Counted from the stretch's first letter, positions 52,922 through 60,581 are shown. The stretch: DNA of 64,000 nt from UBA2112 sp964596695 (GCA_964596695.1 CAZQVE010000001.1:378527-442526), one strand, 5' to 3'. Translations and numbers: made by a program. The notes: generated by a model from the letters alone, not told the origin.

Positions 52922-53074
52922 TTATTTCTTGCTAGGACGGTGTTGAACCGTCTGCTTGGCTTGATTCCACGTTTTGTCCAGCTCAAATGCAAGGTGGAAT
53001 TGTGAGAGAGCAGAGGGCTTTGTGGATGATATTGCCGCGTGTGAAGCTGTTTTTGTGTTTGACTGTTTAGTCAT
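52922..53074 (-). CDS. Small protein of 50 residues with a consensus promoter
   Basis: Not recognised. 50 residues (begins MTKQSNTKTASHAA, ends VQHRPSKK). It is supported by a consensus promoter immediately upstream on the minus strand: TTGACA, exactly 17 bases, TAGTAT, then six bases to the ATG, which predicts a leaderless message. Soluble, basic C-terminus, a central amphipathic stretch (LSQFHLAFELDKTWNQAKQTV). Its stop meets the stop of the glycosyltransferase. Confidence 0.6.
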   Translation of the reverse strand: MTKQSNTKTASHAAISSTKPSALSQFHLAFELDKTWNQAKQTVQHRPSKK

Positions 53075-53205
53075 GCGTTAATACTAACATAAGCATATTA
53101 AATTGTCAATGGAACAAACAAAAGGTGAATATATCATGAGCGGTATAAAATACCATGATGGATGCCATCCAGACACGTGGAAAACTTTTCAGCTACGTGG
53201 AAAAC

Positions 53206-53234
53206 AAAACAGACCATCGGTTGATGATCTGTTT
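53206..53234 (-). terminator. Terminator after tRNA-Val
   Basis: AAAACAGA/TCTGTTTT stem right after the CCA; further along the minus strand GTTTTCCACGT occurs twice (53175-53205). Confidence 0.75.
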
Positions 53235-53311
53235 TGGTGGGCGATGAGGAATTCGAATCCCCGACCTCCTCAACGTCAATGAGGCGCTCTAGCCAGCTGA
53301 GCTAATCGCCC
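53235..53311 (-). tRNA. tRNA-Val (GAC), CCA encoded
   Basis: Acceptor GGGCGAT/ATCGCCC; D-arm GCTC/GAGC; anticodon loop TTGACGT gives GAC; T-arm with loop TTCGAAT; discriminator A and CCA. Confidence 0.94.
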
Positions 53312-53340
53312 AAATCAATCCGTCAGCACGGAGCATTAAG

Positions 53341-53425
53341 GTAATCGATTAGCTGGCTAGAGCGCCTCAGGCGTTATTATGACGTTGTCTGCCTACGGCA
53401 TCTGGCCAACTGAGCTAATCACCCA
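53341..53425. pseudogene. Degenerate tRNA-derived fragments
   Basis: Plus strand: GATTAGCTGGCTAGAGCGCC, matching the 5' half of tRNA-Val. Minus strand, 40 bases on: GGGTGATTAGCTCAGTTGGC, another 5' half with the same start. The two face each other and neither continues into an anticodon or T-arm. Confidence 0.6.
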
Positions 53426-53460
53426 TAAAGCCCTATAATCGTAACAGATTAGCTGAGGTG

Positions 53461-53490
53461 TTGCAATAACTGGGGTAAGTGGAGTATTAT
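53461..53490 (+). promoter_or_regulatory. Promoter of thrS
   Basis: TTGCAA (53461-53466), 18 bases, TATTAT (53485-53490); the predicted start near 53497 coincides with the 5' edge of the T-box element. Confidence 0.65.
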
Positions 53491-53496
53491 AACGAT

Positions 53497-53660
53497 AAGC
53501 GATGACGCGGAGTAACCGCCCGCCGAGCTTCGTGGGACGTAGGAGCGTACGCAACGCTGCTTCATAAGTAAAAGTCCGGTGGAACCGTCCCGACACGAGT
53601 CGAGACCCGAGACATGCGATTTATGGATTTATAATAGTGAATCTGAACATCGCATGTTTT
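53497..53660 (+). promoter_or_regulatory. T-box riboswitch upstream of thrS
   Basis: Stem I region opens GCGATGACGCGGAGTA, resembling the GAUGA...AGUA start of T-boxes. The discriminator domain can be drawn exactly: GUCCGG (53574-53579), the seven-base bulge UGGAACC (53580-53586), GUC-C-CGAC, loop ACGA, GUCG-A-GAC, then CCGAGAC (53607-53613) closing the lower helix with one bulged A. A competing terminator (53609-53620 with 53649-53660, then a T tract) uses the same lower-helix strand. UGGA would pair with the UCCA end of tRNA-Thr. An ACG (Thr) triplet lies at 53549-53551 on the 3' side of stem I, a candidate specifier. Confidence 0.82.
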
Positions 53661-53690
53661 TATTTTATTAAAGTAACAGAGGTAGTTATT

Positions 53691-55502
53691 GTGAACGACG
53701 AACAATTACATGCAATGCGGCACAGCTTGGCACACATTATGGCCGCAGCGGTACAGAAGTTGTGGCCAGAGGCAAAATTTGGCGTAGGACCAGTAGTAGA
53801 AAATGGATTTTATTATGACATCGACCTCGGTGAGCAAAAGATATCCGAGGATAATTTTGGCAAAATCGAGAAAGAGATGCGCAAAATTATCGCTCAGAAC
53901 CAGGAGTTTGTTCGTTCGACGAAGCAGGTAGATGAAGCAATACAGTGGGCAAAAGATCAGATGCAACCATACAAAGAAGAGCTGCTCAATGATCTGAAGA
54001 GGAGCGGCACTACAGTCGCCAAGGATTTGGATGCTAGTGCAATGGGGACGATTGCCGATGGTAGTGCGGCAGTGAGCGAAGTATCGTTTTATACAAATGG
54101 GGATTTTACCGATCTTTGCCGCGGTCCTCATGTATCGAGCACCGGCGGGGTGGGCGCGTTTAAATTACTGCGCGTTGCCGGAGCGTACTGGCGTGGTAAC
54201 GAAAAGAATGCACAGATGCAGCGGCTTTACGGTGTGGCATTTGCAACCCAGGAGGAGTTGGATGACTATTTGGAAATGATTGAGCAGGCGAAACAGCGTG
54301 ATCATCGTAAGCTTGGCAAAGAGCTGGATCTCTATACTATGTCACCTTTGGTTGGTGCTGGACTACCAATGTTTACGCCGCGCGGTACGGTCATCCGCGA
54401 GGTGCTTGCCAAGTATTCCAACCAACTGCGTGAATCCCGTGGATTCCAAAAAGTTTGGACGCCGAATATCACCAAGACCGCTCTTTACGAGACGTCTGGC
54501 CATTGGGCGAAATTTGGCGACGAGCTGTTTCTCGTGACAAGCCAAGAAACAGATGACAAGATGGCGCTCAAACCGATGAACTGTCCGCATCATACCCAGA
54601 TTTTTGCGTCACAACCGCGTAGCTACAGAGATATGCCGGTGCGTTATCTTGAGACCACGACTGATTATCGCGACGAAAAGACGGGAGAGCTTGGTGGACT
54701 CAATCGGGTACGCTCTCTGACGCAGGATGACAGTCATGTGTTTTGCCGCCACGACCAGATAGAGGACGAGATTGATGGACTATTAGCGAGTGTTCGTGAG
54801 TTGTATCAGACGATTGATATGAAACTACGAGTACGTCTCAGTTATCGTGACGATGGCGATGGCTATTTAGGTGAGAGTAAGCTTTGGGAGTCGGCGCAGA
54901 CACAGTTGAAAAACGCCGTAATCAAAAACGAGCTGGATTACTTTGAACAAGAAGGCGAAGCGGCATTTTACGGTCCGAAGATTGATTTTATGGCAACAGA
55001 TGCTCTTGGGCGTGAACATCAGTTGGCGACCGCGCAGCTTGATTTCGTGCAACCGGGGCGTTTCGGCCTGGAATATAAAGACGCCGAAAGCAATGCTCAG
55101 ACACCGGTTATGATCCACTGTGCGCTGCTTGGCTCGATAGAGCGCTTCATGAGCGTGTTTATCGAGCATACCGCTGGCTGGTTCCCTCTGTGGGTAGCAC
55201 CGGAGCAGGTACGTATCCTGACGATTAACGATACGGTTCTAGACTATGTAGGAGAAGTTGAAGCGGTACTGCAAGACACGGTACTGATGCAGCCGGTCAG
55301 GTACAACGAACTGCGCTTCACCCGTGATGACCGTAACGAATCTCTTGGTAAGAAGATTCGTGAAGCGACTGCCGTGAAAGTCCCCGTACAACTGATTGTC
55401 GGACCAAAGGACAAAGACGCACGTGAAGTAAGCGTTCGTACCCAATCCGGTGAAGAAAAGGTGGCACTTGATAAACTTTCTGACTACTTGCACAACCTAT
55501 AA
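53691..55502 (+). CDS. thrS: Threonyl-tRNA synthetase, lacking the TGS domain
   Basis: 603 residues from GTG 53691 (AGAGGT upstream). A GTG at 53637 would start inside the attenuator hairpin and is rejected. The protein starts directly in the editing-domain fold (LHAMRHSLAHIMAAAVQKLWPEAKFGVGP) and lacks the usual N-terminal TGS domain. Then the class II core: motif 2 region YLETTTDYRDEKTGELGGLNRVRSLTQDD, zinc Cys in MKPMNCPHHTQIF, motif 3 HCALLGSIERFMSVFIEH, and the anticodon-binding domain. It charges tRNA-Thr and feeds back through the T-box. Confidence 0.97.
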   Translation: MNDEQLHAMRHSLAHIMAAAVQKLWPEAKFGVGPVVENGFYYDIDLGEQKISEDNFGKIEKEMRKIIAQNQEFVRSTKQVDEAIQWAKDQMQPYKEELLNDLKRSGTTVAKDLDASAMGTIADGSAAVSEVSFYTNGDFTDLCRGPHVSSTGGVGAFKLLRVAGAYWRGNEKNAQMQRLYGVAFATQEELDDYLEMIEQAKQRDHRKLGKELDLYTMSPLVGAGLPMFTPRGTVIREVLAKYSNQLRESRGFQKVWTPNITKTALYETSGHWAKFGDELFLVTSQETDDKMALKPMNCPHHTQIFASQPRSYRDMPVRYLETTTDYRDEKTGELGGLNRVRSLTQDDSHVFCRHDQIEDEIDGLLASVRELYQTIDMKLRVRLSYRDDGDGYLGESKLWESAQTQLKNAVIKNELDYFEQEGEAAFYGPKIDFMATDALGREHQLATAQLDFVQPGRFGLEYKDAESNAQTPVMIHCALLGSIERFMSVFIEHTAGWFPLWVAPEQVRILTINDTVLDYVGEVEAVLQDTVLMQPVRYNELRFTRDDRNESLGKKIREATAVKVPVQLIVGPKDKDAREVSVRTQSGEEKVALDKLSDYLHNL

Positions 55503-55504
55503 CT

Positions 55505-55819
55505 ATGGAACCCGACAAGAACTTCCGGTTCAAGATTGAACAACTTATAGCGCAAGTACCCAGCGGCCAAGTCACGACATATGGTGATTTAGCAGGACTG
55601 GCGGGACATGCGAATGCGAGCCGTATCGTAGGTGGAATTGCTCATTACGGTGATCAGGATTTACCGTGGCATCGGCTCGTGAACCGTTTCGGTGGTCTGG
55701 CGAGTGGTTATCACGGGGGAAGAGACGCCCAGGCTCAATTACTTGCTCAAGAGGGCGTTACTACTACAAACTATATAGTTGATAATTTTGAGGCTATTCG
55801 ATGGAAGCCAAGCCTTTAA
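55505..55819 (+). CDS. Alkyltransferase-like protein (ATL)
   Basis: 104 residues, two bases after thrS. MGMT-type DNA-binding domain (QVPSGQVTTYGDLAGLAGHANASRIVGG) in which the reactive Cys of PCHRV is replaced: LPWHRLVNRFGG. Trp at this position defines alkyltransferase-like proteins. These bind O6-alkylguanine without repairing it and flag it for nucleotide excision repair. The 3' end overlaps miaA by 19 bases. Confidence 0.92.
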   Translation: MEPDKNFRFKIEQLIAQVPSGQVTTYGDLAGLAGHANASRIVGGIAHYGDQDLPWHRLVNRFGGLASGYHGGRDAQAQLLAQEGVTTTNYIVDNFEAIRWKPSL

Positions 55820-56670
55820 TAGCCGTCGTTGGCCCTACAGCGAGTGGCAAAACAAGCCTAGCTATAGAAGTGGCAGAGAAATATAACGGAGAAATTATTT
55901 GCGCGGACAGCCGTACGGTTTACAAGAGCATGGACATAGGCACAGCGAAACCTACGGAAGAAGATCGTAAAAGAGTTGTTCACTGGGGGTTGGATCTTGT
56001 AGAACCAGACGTCAAATTTACGGTTGCGCAGTTCAAAGAATATGCCGTACAGAAAATAGCCGAAATACGATCAAGAGGGCATGTACCGTTTCTTGTTGGA
56101 GGTAGCGGCCTTTATATAGATGCAGTGATTTTTGATTACCAATTCGGATCGCAGGCAGACGAGTCAAGGCGCCGCGAGCTGGAGTCAATGTCACTCGAAG
56201 AACTACATGTATATTGTAGTAAAAATGACATAGACTTGCCTCAGAACTACAAGAATAAGCGGTATGTTATCCGTGCGATCGAACAAAAAAACATTAATAC
56301 TCAGCGGAGGAGTGAACCGATATCAAATACACTCGTTGTAGGAATCGCTACGGACAAGAATGACTTACGTCAGAGAATTGAAAAAAGAGCAGACAATATA
56401 TTCAAATCAGGGATTATCAAAGAGGCGAAAACACTCGGTGAAAAATATGGGTGGAGCCATGAGTCTATGACGGGGAATATTTATCCTTTGTGCCATAGAT
56501 ACCTTATGGGTGAAATTTCGTTAGATGAAGCGAAAGAGAAATTTATTGTTCTAGATTGGCGATTAGCGAAGCGACAGCTGACATGGTTTCGGCGAAACTC
56601 CTCTATAGAATGGCTTCCGGTATATGAAGCGAACGAACGAATTAGTTCGTTACTCGATTCTGAACAATAA
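55801..56670 (+). CDS. miaA: tRNA dimethylallyltransferase
   Basis: 289 residues. P-loop GPTASGKTSLAIEVA, the DSRTVYKSMDIGTAKPT segment with the catalytic Asp, VGGSGLYIDAV and NKRYVIRAIE. MiaA prenylates A37 of tRNAs reading UNN codons. It is slightly shorter than the usual 300-315 residues and its C-terminal region is reduced. A cognate radical-SAM MiaB is not in the window. Confidence 0.95.
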   Translation: MEAKPLIAVVGPTASGKTSLAIEVAEKYNGEIICADSRTVYKSMDIGTAKPTEEDRKRVVHWGLDLVEPDVKFTVAQFKEYAVQKIAEIRSRGHVPFLVGGSGLYIDAVIFDYQFGSQADESRRRELESMSLEELHVYCSKNDIDLPQNYKNKRYVIRAIEQKNINTQRRSEPISNTLVVGIATDKNDLRQRIEKRADNIFKSGIIKEAKTLGEKYGWSHESMTGNIYPLCHRYLMGEISLDEAKEKFIVLDWRLAKRQLTWFRRNSSIEWLPVYEANERISSLLDSEQ

Positions 56671-56710
56671 TCATGGTATAGTCAGTACAAGAGAGTTATA
56701 CGGGAAACAT

Positions 56711-57307
56711 ATGATCGATACGCTATTCGGCTCTAAGACGAGGGTAAAGTTACTGAACCTTTTCCTGAACAATCCAGGCACTTCTTTTTACGTGCGCGAG
56801 ATAACGCGGCTTGTCGATGAACAAATTAATTCCGTTCGCCGCGAGCTTTCCAATATGTTGAGCGTCGGCATTATTACGAGTGATACGTCGGAGCATAAAC
56901 TATATTACGAAGTGAATCAGCGATACGAGCACTATTTACCCTTACGGGCGATTTTTACGGATGAAAAAGATACCGCAACCAGCAAAGTGGCGGGCGAATC
57001 TGCTTCAAGTGATTGGCAACACTTCATTAAAGATTTGCCAGGACTGAGGATTGCCATAGCGGCCGGTATGCTTGTCCGTGGGTCTTCGAGCAAGATTGAC
57101 CTGCTACTTGTCGGTACAATCTCACCAGCGCGTCTGAAGAAGGCTATAAAGTCAATCGAGAAGCTGGAGGGACGAGAACTAAACTACAGCGTCGTTTCTT
57201 ATGACGAGTTTTACTATCGATTAAGTGTTCGTGATAAGTTTATAACAGAGATATTGAATAACAACCATACGGTAGTGGTGGATACCGACAAAACGCTGAA
57301 AGGATAA
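56711..57307 (+). CDS. Winged-helix transcriptional regulator with nucleotidyltransferase-like domain
   Basis: 198 residues from the ATG at 56711, about eight bases after a TTATAC box. An N-terminal winged helix (TLFGSKTRVKLLNLFLNNPGTSFYVREITRLVDEQINSVRRELSNML) precedes a domain like a minimal nucleotidyltransferase (SSSKIDLLLVGTISPARLKKAIKSIEKLEGRELNYSVVSYDEF), probably inactive since the GS...D.D pattern is incomplete. This architecture recurs in CPR and archaea. Targets unknown. The MBL-like gene follows after eight bases. Confidence 0.75.
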   Translation: MIDTLFGSKTRVKLLNLFLNNPGTSFYVREITRLVDEQINSVRRELSNMLSVGIITSDTSEHKLYYEVNQRYEHYLPLRAIFTDEKDTATSKVAGESASSDWQHFIKDLPGLRIAIAAGMLVRGSSSKIDLLLVGTISPARLKKAIKSIEKLEGRELNYSVVSYDEFYYRLSVRDKFITEILNNNHTVVVDTDKTLKG

Positions 57308-57315
57308 AATATAGC

Positions 57316-57954
57316 ATGTTTGATCTCGAATATAAGGGTGGCAACGGTATTGTAATAACGGGTAAGAAGACTCAGCTCGTTATTGATCCTAATCTGTCTG
57401 TTGTTGGTCTTAAGAGTCTATCCGCAAAAGAAGCGGTAGAGATTGCTACTGAATCACGATTTGCTGTAAATGATGACGCGGCAAAACTTCACATCGAAGG
57501 ACCTGGTGAATATGAGGTAGGAGAGGCATCAATAACGGGAATTCCTGCTACACGACATCTCGATACGGAAGCGGACGAACGTCTCAGTACCATGTACCGT
57601 ATTAGTATCGGTGATGTGCGTCTTGCGGTTTTGGGTAATGTCGCCCCCAAGCTCAGCGAGGAACAGTTGGAGGGGATAGGAGTTGTCGATATTCTTGTAA
57701 TCCCTGTTGGCGGTAGTGGGTATACTCTTGATGCAACCGCTGCTACGGCCATTACTCGCCAAATCGAACCGCGTGTTGTCGTGCCGGTTCATTATGCTGA
57801 TACTGCCCTCAAGTATGAAGTACCTCAGGATGACGTAGATACTTTCGTTAAGGAGCTTGCTGCACCTGTCGAAGAGCCAGGCGCTAAGTACAAGATCAAA
57901 TCAGCTGCTTCAATTCCACAGGTCTTAACTATCGTAAAGATCGCTCGTAGTTAA
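57316..57954 (+). CDS. Metallo-beta-lactamase-fold protein without metal motif (UlaG-like)
   Basis: 212 residues. Alternating strands and helices of COG2220-type MBL proteins (LEYKGGNGIVITGKKTQLVIDP, LHIEGPGEYEVGEASITGIPA, DILVIPVGGSGYTLDATAATAITRQIEPRVVVPVHYAD), but the HxHxDH metal motif is missing where expected after VVGLKSLSAKEAV. Probably non-enzymatic or with an altered active site. Likely co-transcribed with the regulator upstream. Confidence 0.75.
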   Translation: MFDLEYKGGNGIVITGKKTQLVIDPNLSVVGLKSLSAKEAVEIATESRFAVNDDAAKLHIEGPGEYEVGEASITGIPATRHLDTEADERLSTMYRISIGDVRLAVLGNVAPKLSEEQLEGIGVVDILVIPVGGSGYTLDATAATAITRQIEPRVVVPVHYADTALKYEVPQDDVDTFVKELAAPVEEPGAKYKIKSAASIPQVLTIVKIARS

Positions 57955-57968
57955 AATGTAGCTACATT

Positions 57969-57998
57969 AAAAACGCCTCGTATGCGAGGCGTTTTTTG
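57969..57998. terminator. Bidirectional terminator
   Basis: AAAACGCCTCG/CGAGGCGTTTT with loop TATG, between convergent genes, with T tracts on both sides. Confidence 0.92.
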
Positions 57999-58008
57999 TT
58001 GGTGAATG

Positions 58009-58212
58009 TTATTTTGCTGGCGAAAGGATACCCTTTTTCTTCAGGGTGCGAATAGCTTGCGTGCTAAGTGTCATCGTGACTTTCTGACCATCAACGACAA
58101 ATGTTTTCTTCTGGAGGTTTGGTTTGAAAACCCTTTTAGTGCGCCTCAAAGAAAAGCTCACATTGTGGCCGAATTGTTTTCCTTTACCGGTAAGTTCACA
58201 TCGTGCTGCCAT
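58009..58212 (-). CDS. rpmB: Ribosomal protein bL28
   Basis: 67 residues, basic. L28 signature RCELTGKGKQFGHNVSFSLRRTKRVFKPNLQ and a C-terminal TLSTQAIRTLKKKG. Part of the 50S subunit. No zinc Cys pairs (one Cys only). Monocistronic. Confidence 0.97.
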   Translation of the reverse strand: MAARCELTGKGKQFGHNVSFSLRRTKRVFKPNLQKKTFVVDGQKVTMTLSTQAIRTLKKKGILSPAK

Positions 58213-58328
58213 ACCAATTTATTTCCACTTATTTTTTACAATCTTACCCAGTGTACCTTTTTTTGGTATATCTGTCAATCTGTGAAACGAAATTATACGT
58301 CAGAAATTATTACGTTATAATAGAATGA

Positions 58329-58988
58329 ATGACTGAGCTAACGATATTACATCTAGTGGTAGTCTTCGGAGTAATCCTTGTATCAATGACTCTTCACGAG
58401 GCTATGCATGGTTTTATCGCGTATTGGCTTGGGGATGATACAGCGAAGCTTCAGGGGCGACTCACTTTGAATCCTATAAAGCACATAGACCCCTTCTTGA
58501 CCATTTTACTACCACTTATGCTTGCACTTATACCAGGAGCTCCAATCTTCGGTGGGGCAAAGCCGGTCCCCTTCAGGCCGGATCGAGTGCGCTACGAGGA
58601 ATGGGGCGCGGCGCTTGTGGCACTGGCGGGGCCCCTAACAAACTTCGTTATCGCATTTCTGGTATTCGGCATAGGGGTGCTTTTGGATCGTAATATGTTT
58701 ACGATCGGTGGATCGTCCGACCTTCTCGGTATGGTGGTTGGCTATGGTGTAATTGTTAACCTCGGGTTCTTTGTCTTTAATATGATTCCAATTCCACCCC
58801 TGGACGGCTCACGTGTTCTTTATGCACTTGCTCCTGAATTTGTGCGCAGGGGCATGGAGATAGTTGAACAGTACGGATTAATGGTCGTGTTTGTAATCGT
58901 ACTGCTTGCTAGTAGCCTCATAGGATCTTTCATGAGCACCGTTATCTTGGCGATTTTACAACTGTTCGCCAAGATATTCATCGTATAA
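58329..58988 (+). CDS. Site-2 protease family (M50) membrane protease
   Basis: 219 residues; the ATG follows TATAAT by seven bases, a clear leaderless start. Zinc motif HEAMH in LVSMTLHEAMHGFIAYWLGDD and the second metal motif NMIPIPPLDGSRVL. Five to six membrane helices and no PDZ domain, as in the small SpoIVFB/YdiL-like group. S2P enzymes cleave membrane-embedded regulators. The substrate is unknown. Confidence 0.92.
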   Translation: MTELTILHLVVVFGVILVSMTLHEAMHGFIAYWLGDDTAKLQGRLTLNPIKHIDPFLTILLPLMLALIPGAPIFGGAKPVPFRPDRVRYEEWGAALVALAGPLTNFVIAFLVFGIGVLLDRNMFTIGGSSDLLGMVVGYGVIVNLGFFVFNMIPIPPLDGSRVLYALAPEFVRRGMEIVEQYGLMVVFVIVLLASSLIGSFMSTVILAILQLFAKIFIV

Positions 58989-59005
58989 TGCGCTATAATA
59001 GAAGA

Positions 59006-59146
59006 GTCCCGGAGATGCCATGGCGTGTATGATTTTCCTAATATCGTACGATAGGGAGTCCAAATGATCCGTTTCCGTGGAAATGGTTTGAGGACACCCA
59101 CCTTGCTAATAAGCGGGGAATATCAAGCGTCATGAACTTCTGGGAC
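59006..59146 (+). ncRNA. ssrS: Rod-like small RNA, 6S RNA candidate
   Basis: Two TATAAT boxes (58984 and 58994) precede a stretch with no reading frame that folds into one long rod. Closing stem GTCCCGGAG (59006-59014) pairs with 59138-59146, then CATGGCG/CGTCATG and GATTTTCC/GGAATATC. A central unpaired region of about 15/17 bases follows, then an apical stem GGG-A-GTCC / GGAC-A-CCC with CCGTTT/AAATGG. A closing stem, central bubble and apical hairpin define 6S RNA, which binds RNA polymerase. No terminator; tRNA-Pro starts 14 bases later, so processing is likely. Confidence 0.5.
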
Positions 59147-59159
59147 TTTGCATTTACTA

Positions 59160-59236
59160 CGGGATGTGGCGCAGTCTGGTAGCGCGCACGGCTGGGGGCC
59201 GTGAGGTCGCTGGTTCAAGTCCAGTCATCCCGACCA
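59160..59236 (+). tRNA. tRNA-Pro (GGG), CCA encoded
   Basis: Acceptor CGGGATG/CATCCCG; anticodon loop CTGGGGG gives GGG; T-arm CTGG/CCAG with TTCAAGT; discriminator A and CCA. Confidence 0.95.
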
Positions 59237-59242
59237 AAATGA

Positions 59243-59271
59243 AAATACCCGCTAGGGTATCTTTTTATTTT
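59243..59271 (+). terminator. Terminator after tRNA-Pro
   Basis: ATACCC-GCTA-GGGTAT then CTTTTTATTTT. Confidence 0.9.
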
Positions 59272-59321
59272 GGAGAGTACGGGCGGCAGCAGTCTAACCG
59301 TATGCATGTTAAAATCAAAGT

Positions 59322-60206
59322 ATGAATCAACGAATTGCAGTCCGAGCCCTCATCAAACAAGACGAAAAAATTCTTCTCCTTCGTCGTGCCACTGGCCGTG
59401 AGAGTATACTAGGACTCTACGAACTCCCCGGCGGCAGACTCAATTATGGTGAACAGCCTGAGGATGCCCTACGTCGACACCTTCATGACGATGCTGGTTT
59501 GCATATAAGCAAGGCGACATTGTTCGATGTTGTGGCCTATACCGATAGGGATGACAGGAATATACAATACGCTGTTATTACGTATACTGTTATGCTTGCG
59601 GATGGTCATCATGAGCCCGCACTGAGCGAAAATTACGATCAGTACATTTGGCAGCCGTTGACTAATATGCAACAGAATTCCCTTACGGATCTCACTCAGT
59701 TATTGTTGGGAATCATACATCAGGAAGAATTAACAGATAAGGCAATAACTAAACACGACGGATCTGCTGATAATATGACAACGCATAATGACGCTATTAT
59801 ATATGCGGACGGGGGATCAAGAGGTAATCCTGGACCTTCAGCGTCGGGCTATGTCATCATGGATAACGAGCGACGAGTATCTGCTCAGGGGGGAGAGTAC
59901 CTGGGCATCACTACCAATAACCAGGCTGAATACCAGGGTGTACGGCTAGGTCTTGAAAAGGCAATGGAGATGGGATTGAAAAGGGTAGAGTTTCATCTAG
60001 ACAGCATGCTAGTGGTAAATCAAATGAACGGAGTCTATACTATCAAAAATCGTGATCTATGGCCGATCAACGAAAGAATCCGCGAACTCATGTCACACTT
60101 CGATAAGGTGACGTTCAAACATGTTCCACGTGAGTTGAATCAATTAGCTGACGGAGAGGTGAATAAGGTTCTCGACGCTCATAAAGCTAATGAAAGTCAT
60201 GTATAA
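59322..60206 (+). CDS. Nudix-like domain fused to RNase HI
   Basis: 294 residues; the ATG follows TAAAAT by six bases. Residues 1-135 form a Nudix fold (LIKQDEKILLLRRATG, ELPGGRLNYGEQPEDALRRHLHDDAGL), but the REUXEE core of the Nudix box reads RHLHDD, so hydrolase activity is doubtful. Residues 155-290 are a type I RNase H with all four acidic residues (YADGGSRGNPGPSA, NNQAEYQG, HLDSMLVVNQ, LADGEVNK), cleaving RNA in RNA-DNA hybrids. The combination suggests RNase H guided or regulated by a nucleotide-binding module. Confidence 0.9.
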   Translation: MNQRIAVRALIKQDEKILLLRRATGRESILGLYELPGGRLNYGEQPEDALRRHLHDDAGLHISKATLFDVVAYTDRDDRNIQYAVITYTVMLADGHHEPALSENYDQYIWQPLTNMQQNSLTDLTQLLLGIIHQEELTDKAITKHDGSADNMTTHNDAIIYADGGSRGNPGPSASGYVIMDNERRVSAQGGEYLGITTNNQAEYQGVRLGLEKAMEMGLKRVEFHLDSMLVVNQMNGVYTIKNRDLWPINERIRELMSHFDKVTFKHVPRELNQLADGEVNKVLDAHKANESHV

Positions 60207-60212
60207 TTATAG

Positions 60213-60544
60213 AGACAGTCTGTTAAACGATCGCCCGTTATTTGATAATGAGAGGAAAGTCCGGGCAGCATAGGACATGACAGTTGTTAACGACAACCGG
60301 GGGTGACCCTAGGGAAAGTGCCACAGAAACGAAACCGCCTTTCGGGGTAAGGGTGAAACGAGTGGGGTAAGAGCCCACAGCGGCGTCTGGTGACAGGCGA
60401 AGAAGGTAAACCCTGTTAGCTGCAAGGAGGTCTGCATTAAAGGATTGTCCGTCCGCAGGCCGATATCCGCTTGATCCTGGTGGCAACATCAGGGCTAGAT
60501 AGATGATCGTTCTCGACAGAACCCGGCTTATAGACAGGCTGTTA
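60213..60544 (+). ncRNA. rnpB: RNase P RNA
   Basis: P1 stem ACAGTCTGTT/GACAGGCTGT closes the molecule. The conserved cores GAGGAAAGTCCGGGC (60251 region), AAGTGCCACAGAAA and ACAGAACCCGGCTTATAG are all present, with the GGGTGAAACG-type segment between. TATAAT at 60202-60207 is its promoter -10. RNase P matures tRNA 5' ends. Confidence 0.97.
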
Positions 60545-60581
60545 TAAAAATAACCCCCCAAACGGGGGGTTATTTTTATAA
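60544..60581. terminator. Bidirectional terminator between rnpB and rplT
   Basis: AAAATAACCCCCC/GGGGGGTTATTTT with loop AAAC. Confidence 0.93.

Noticed and set aside
53136..53279. Plus-strand 48-codon frame with AAAGGTG upstream
   Set aside because: It runs into the antisense of tRNA-Val (peptide WWAMRNSNPRPP is typical of that artefact) and has no promoter.
59006..59146. SRP (4.5S) RNA as identity of the rod-like RNA
   Set aside because: The conserved GGAA-capped helix 8 motif is not present; a 6S-like fold fits better.
59160..59290. Mirrored T-arm beyond tRNA-Pro
   Set aside because: After its terminator only ordinary sequence is seen; the similarity is limited to the terminator stem.
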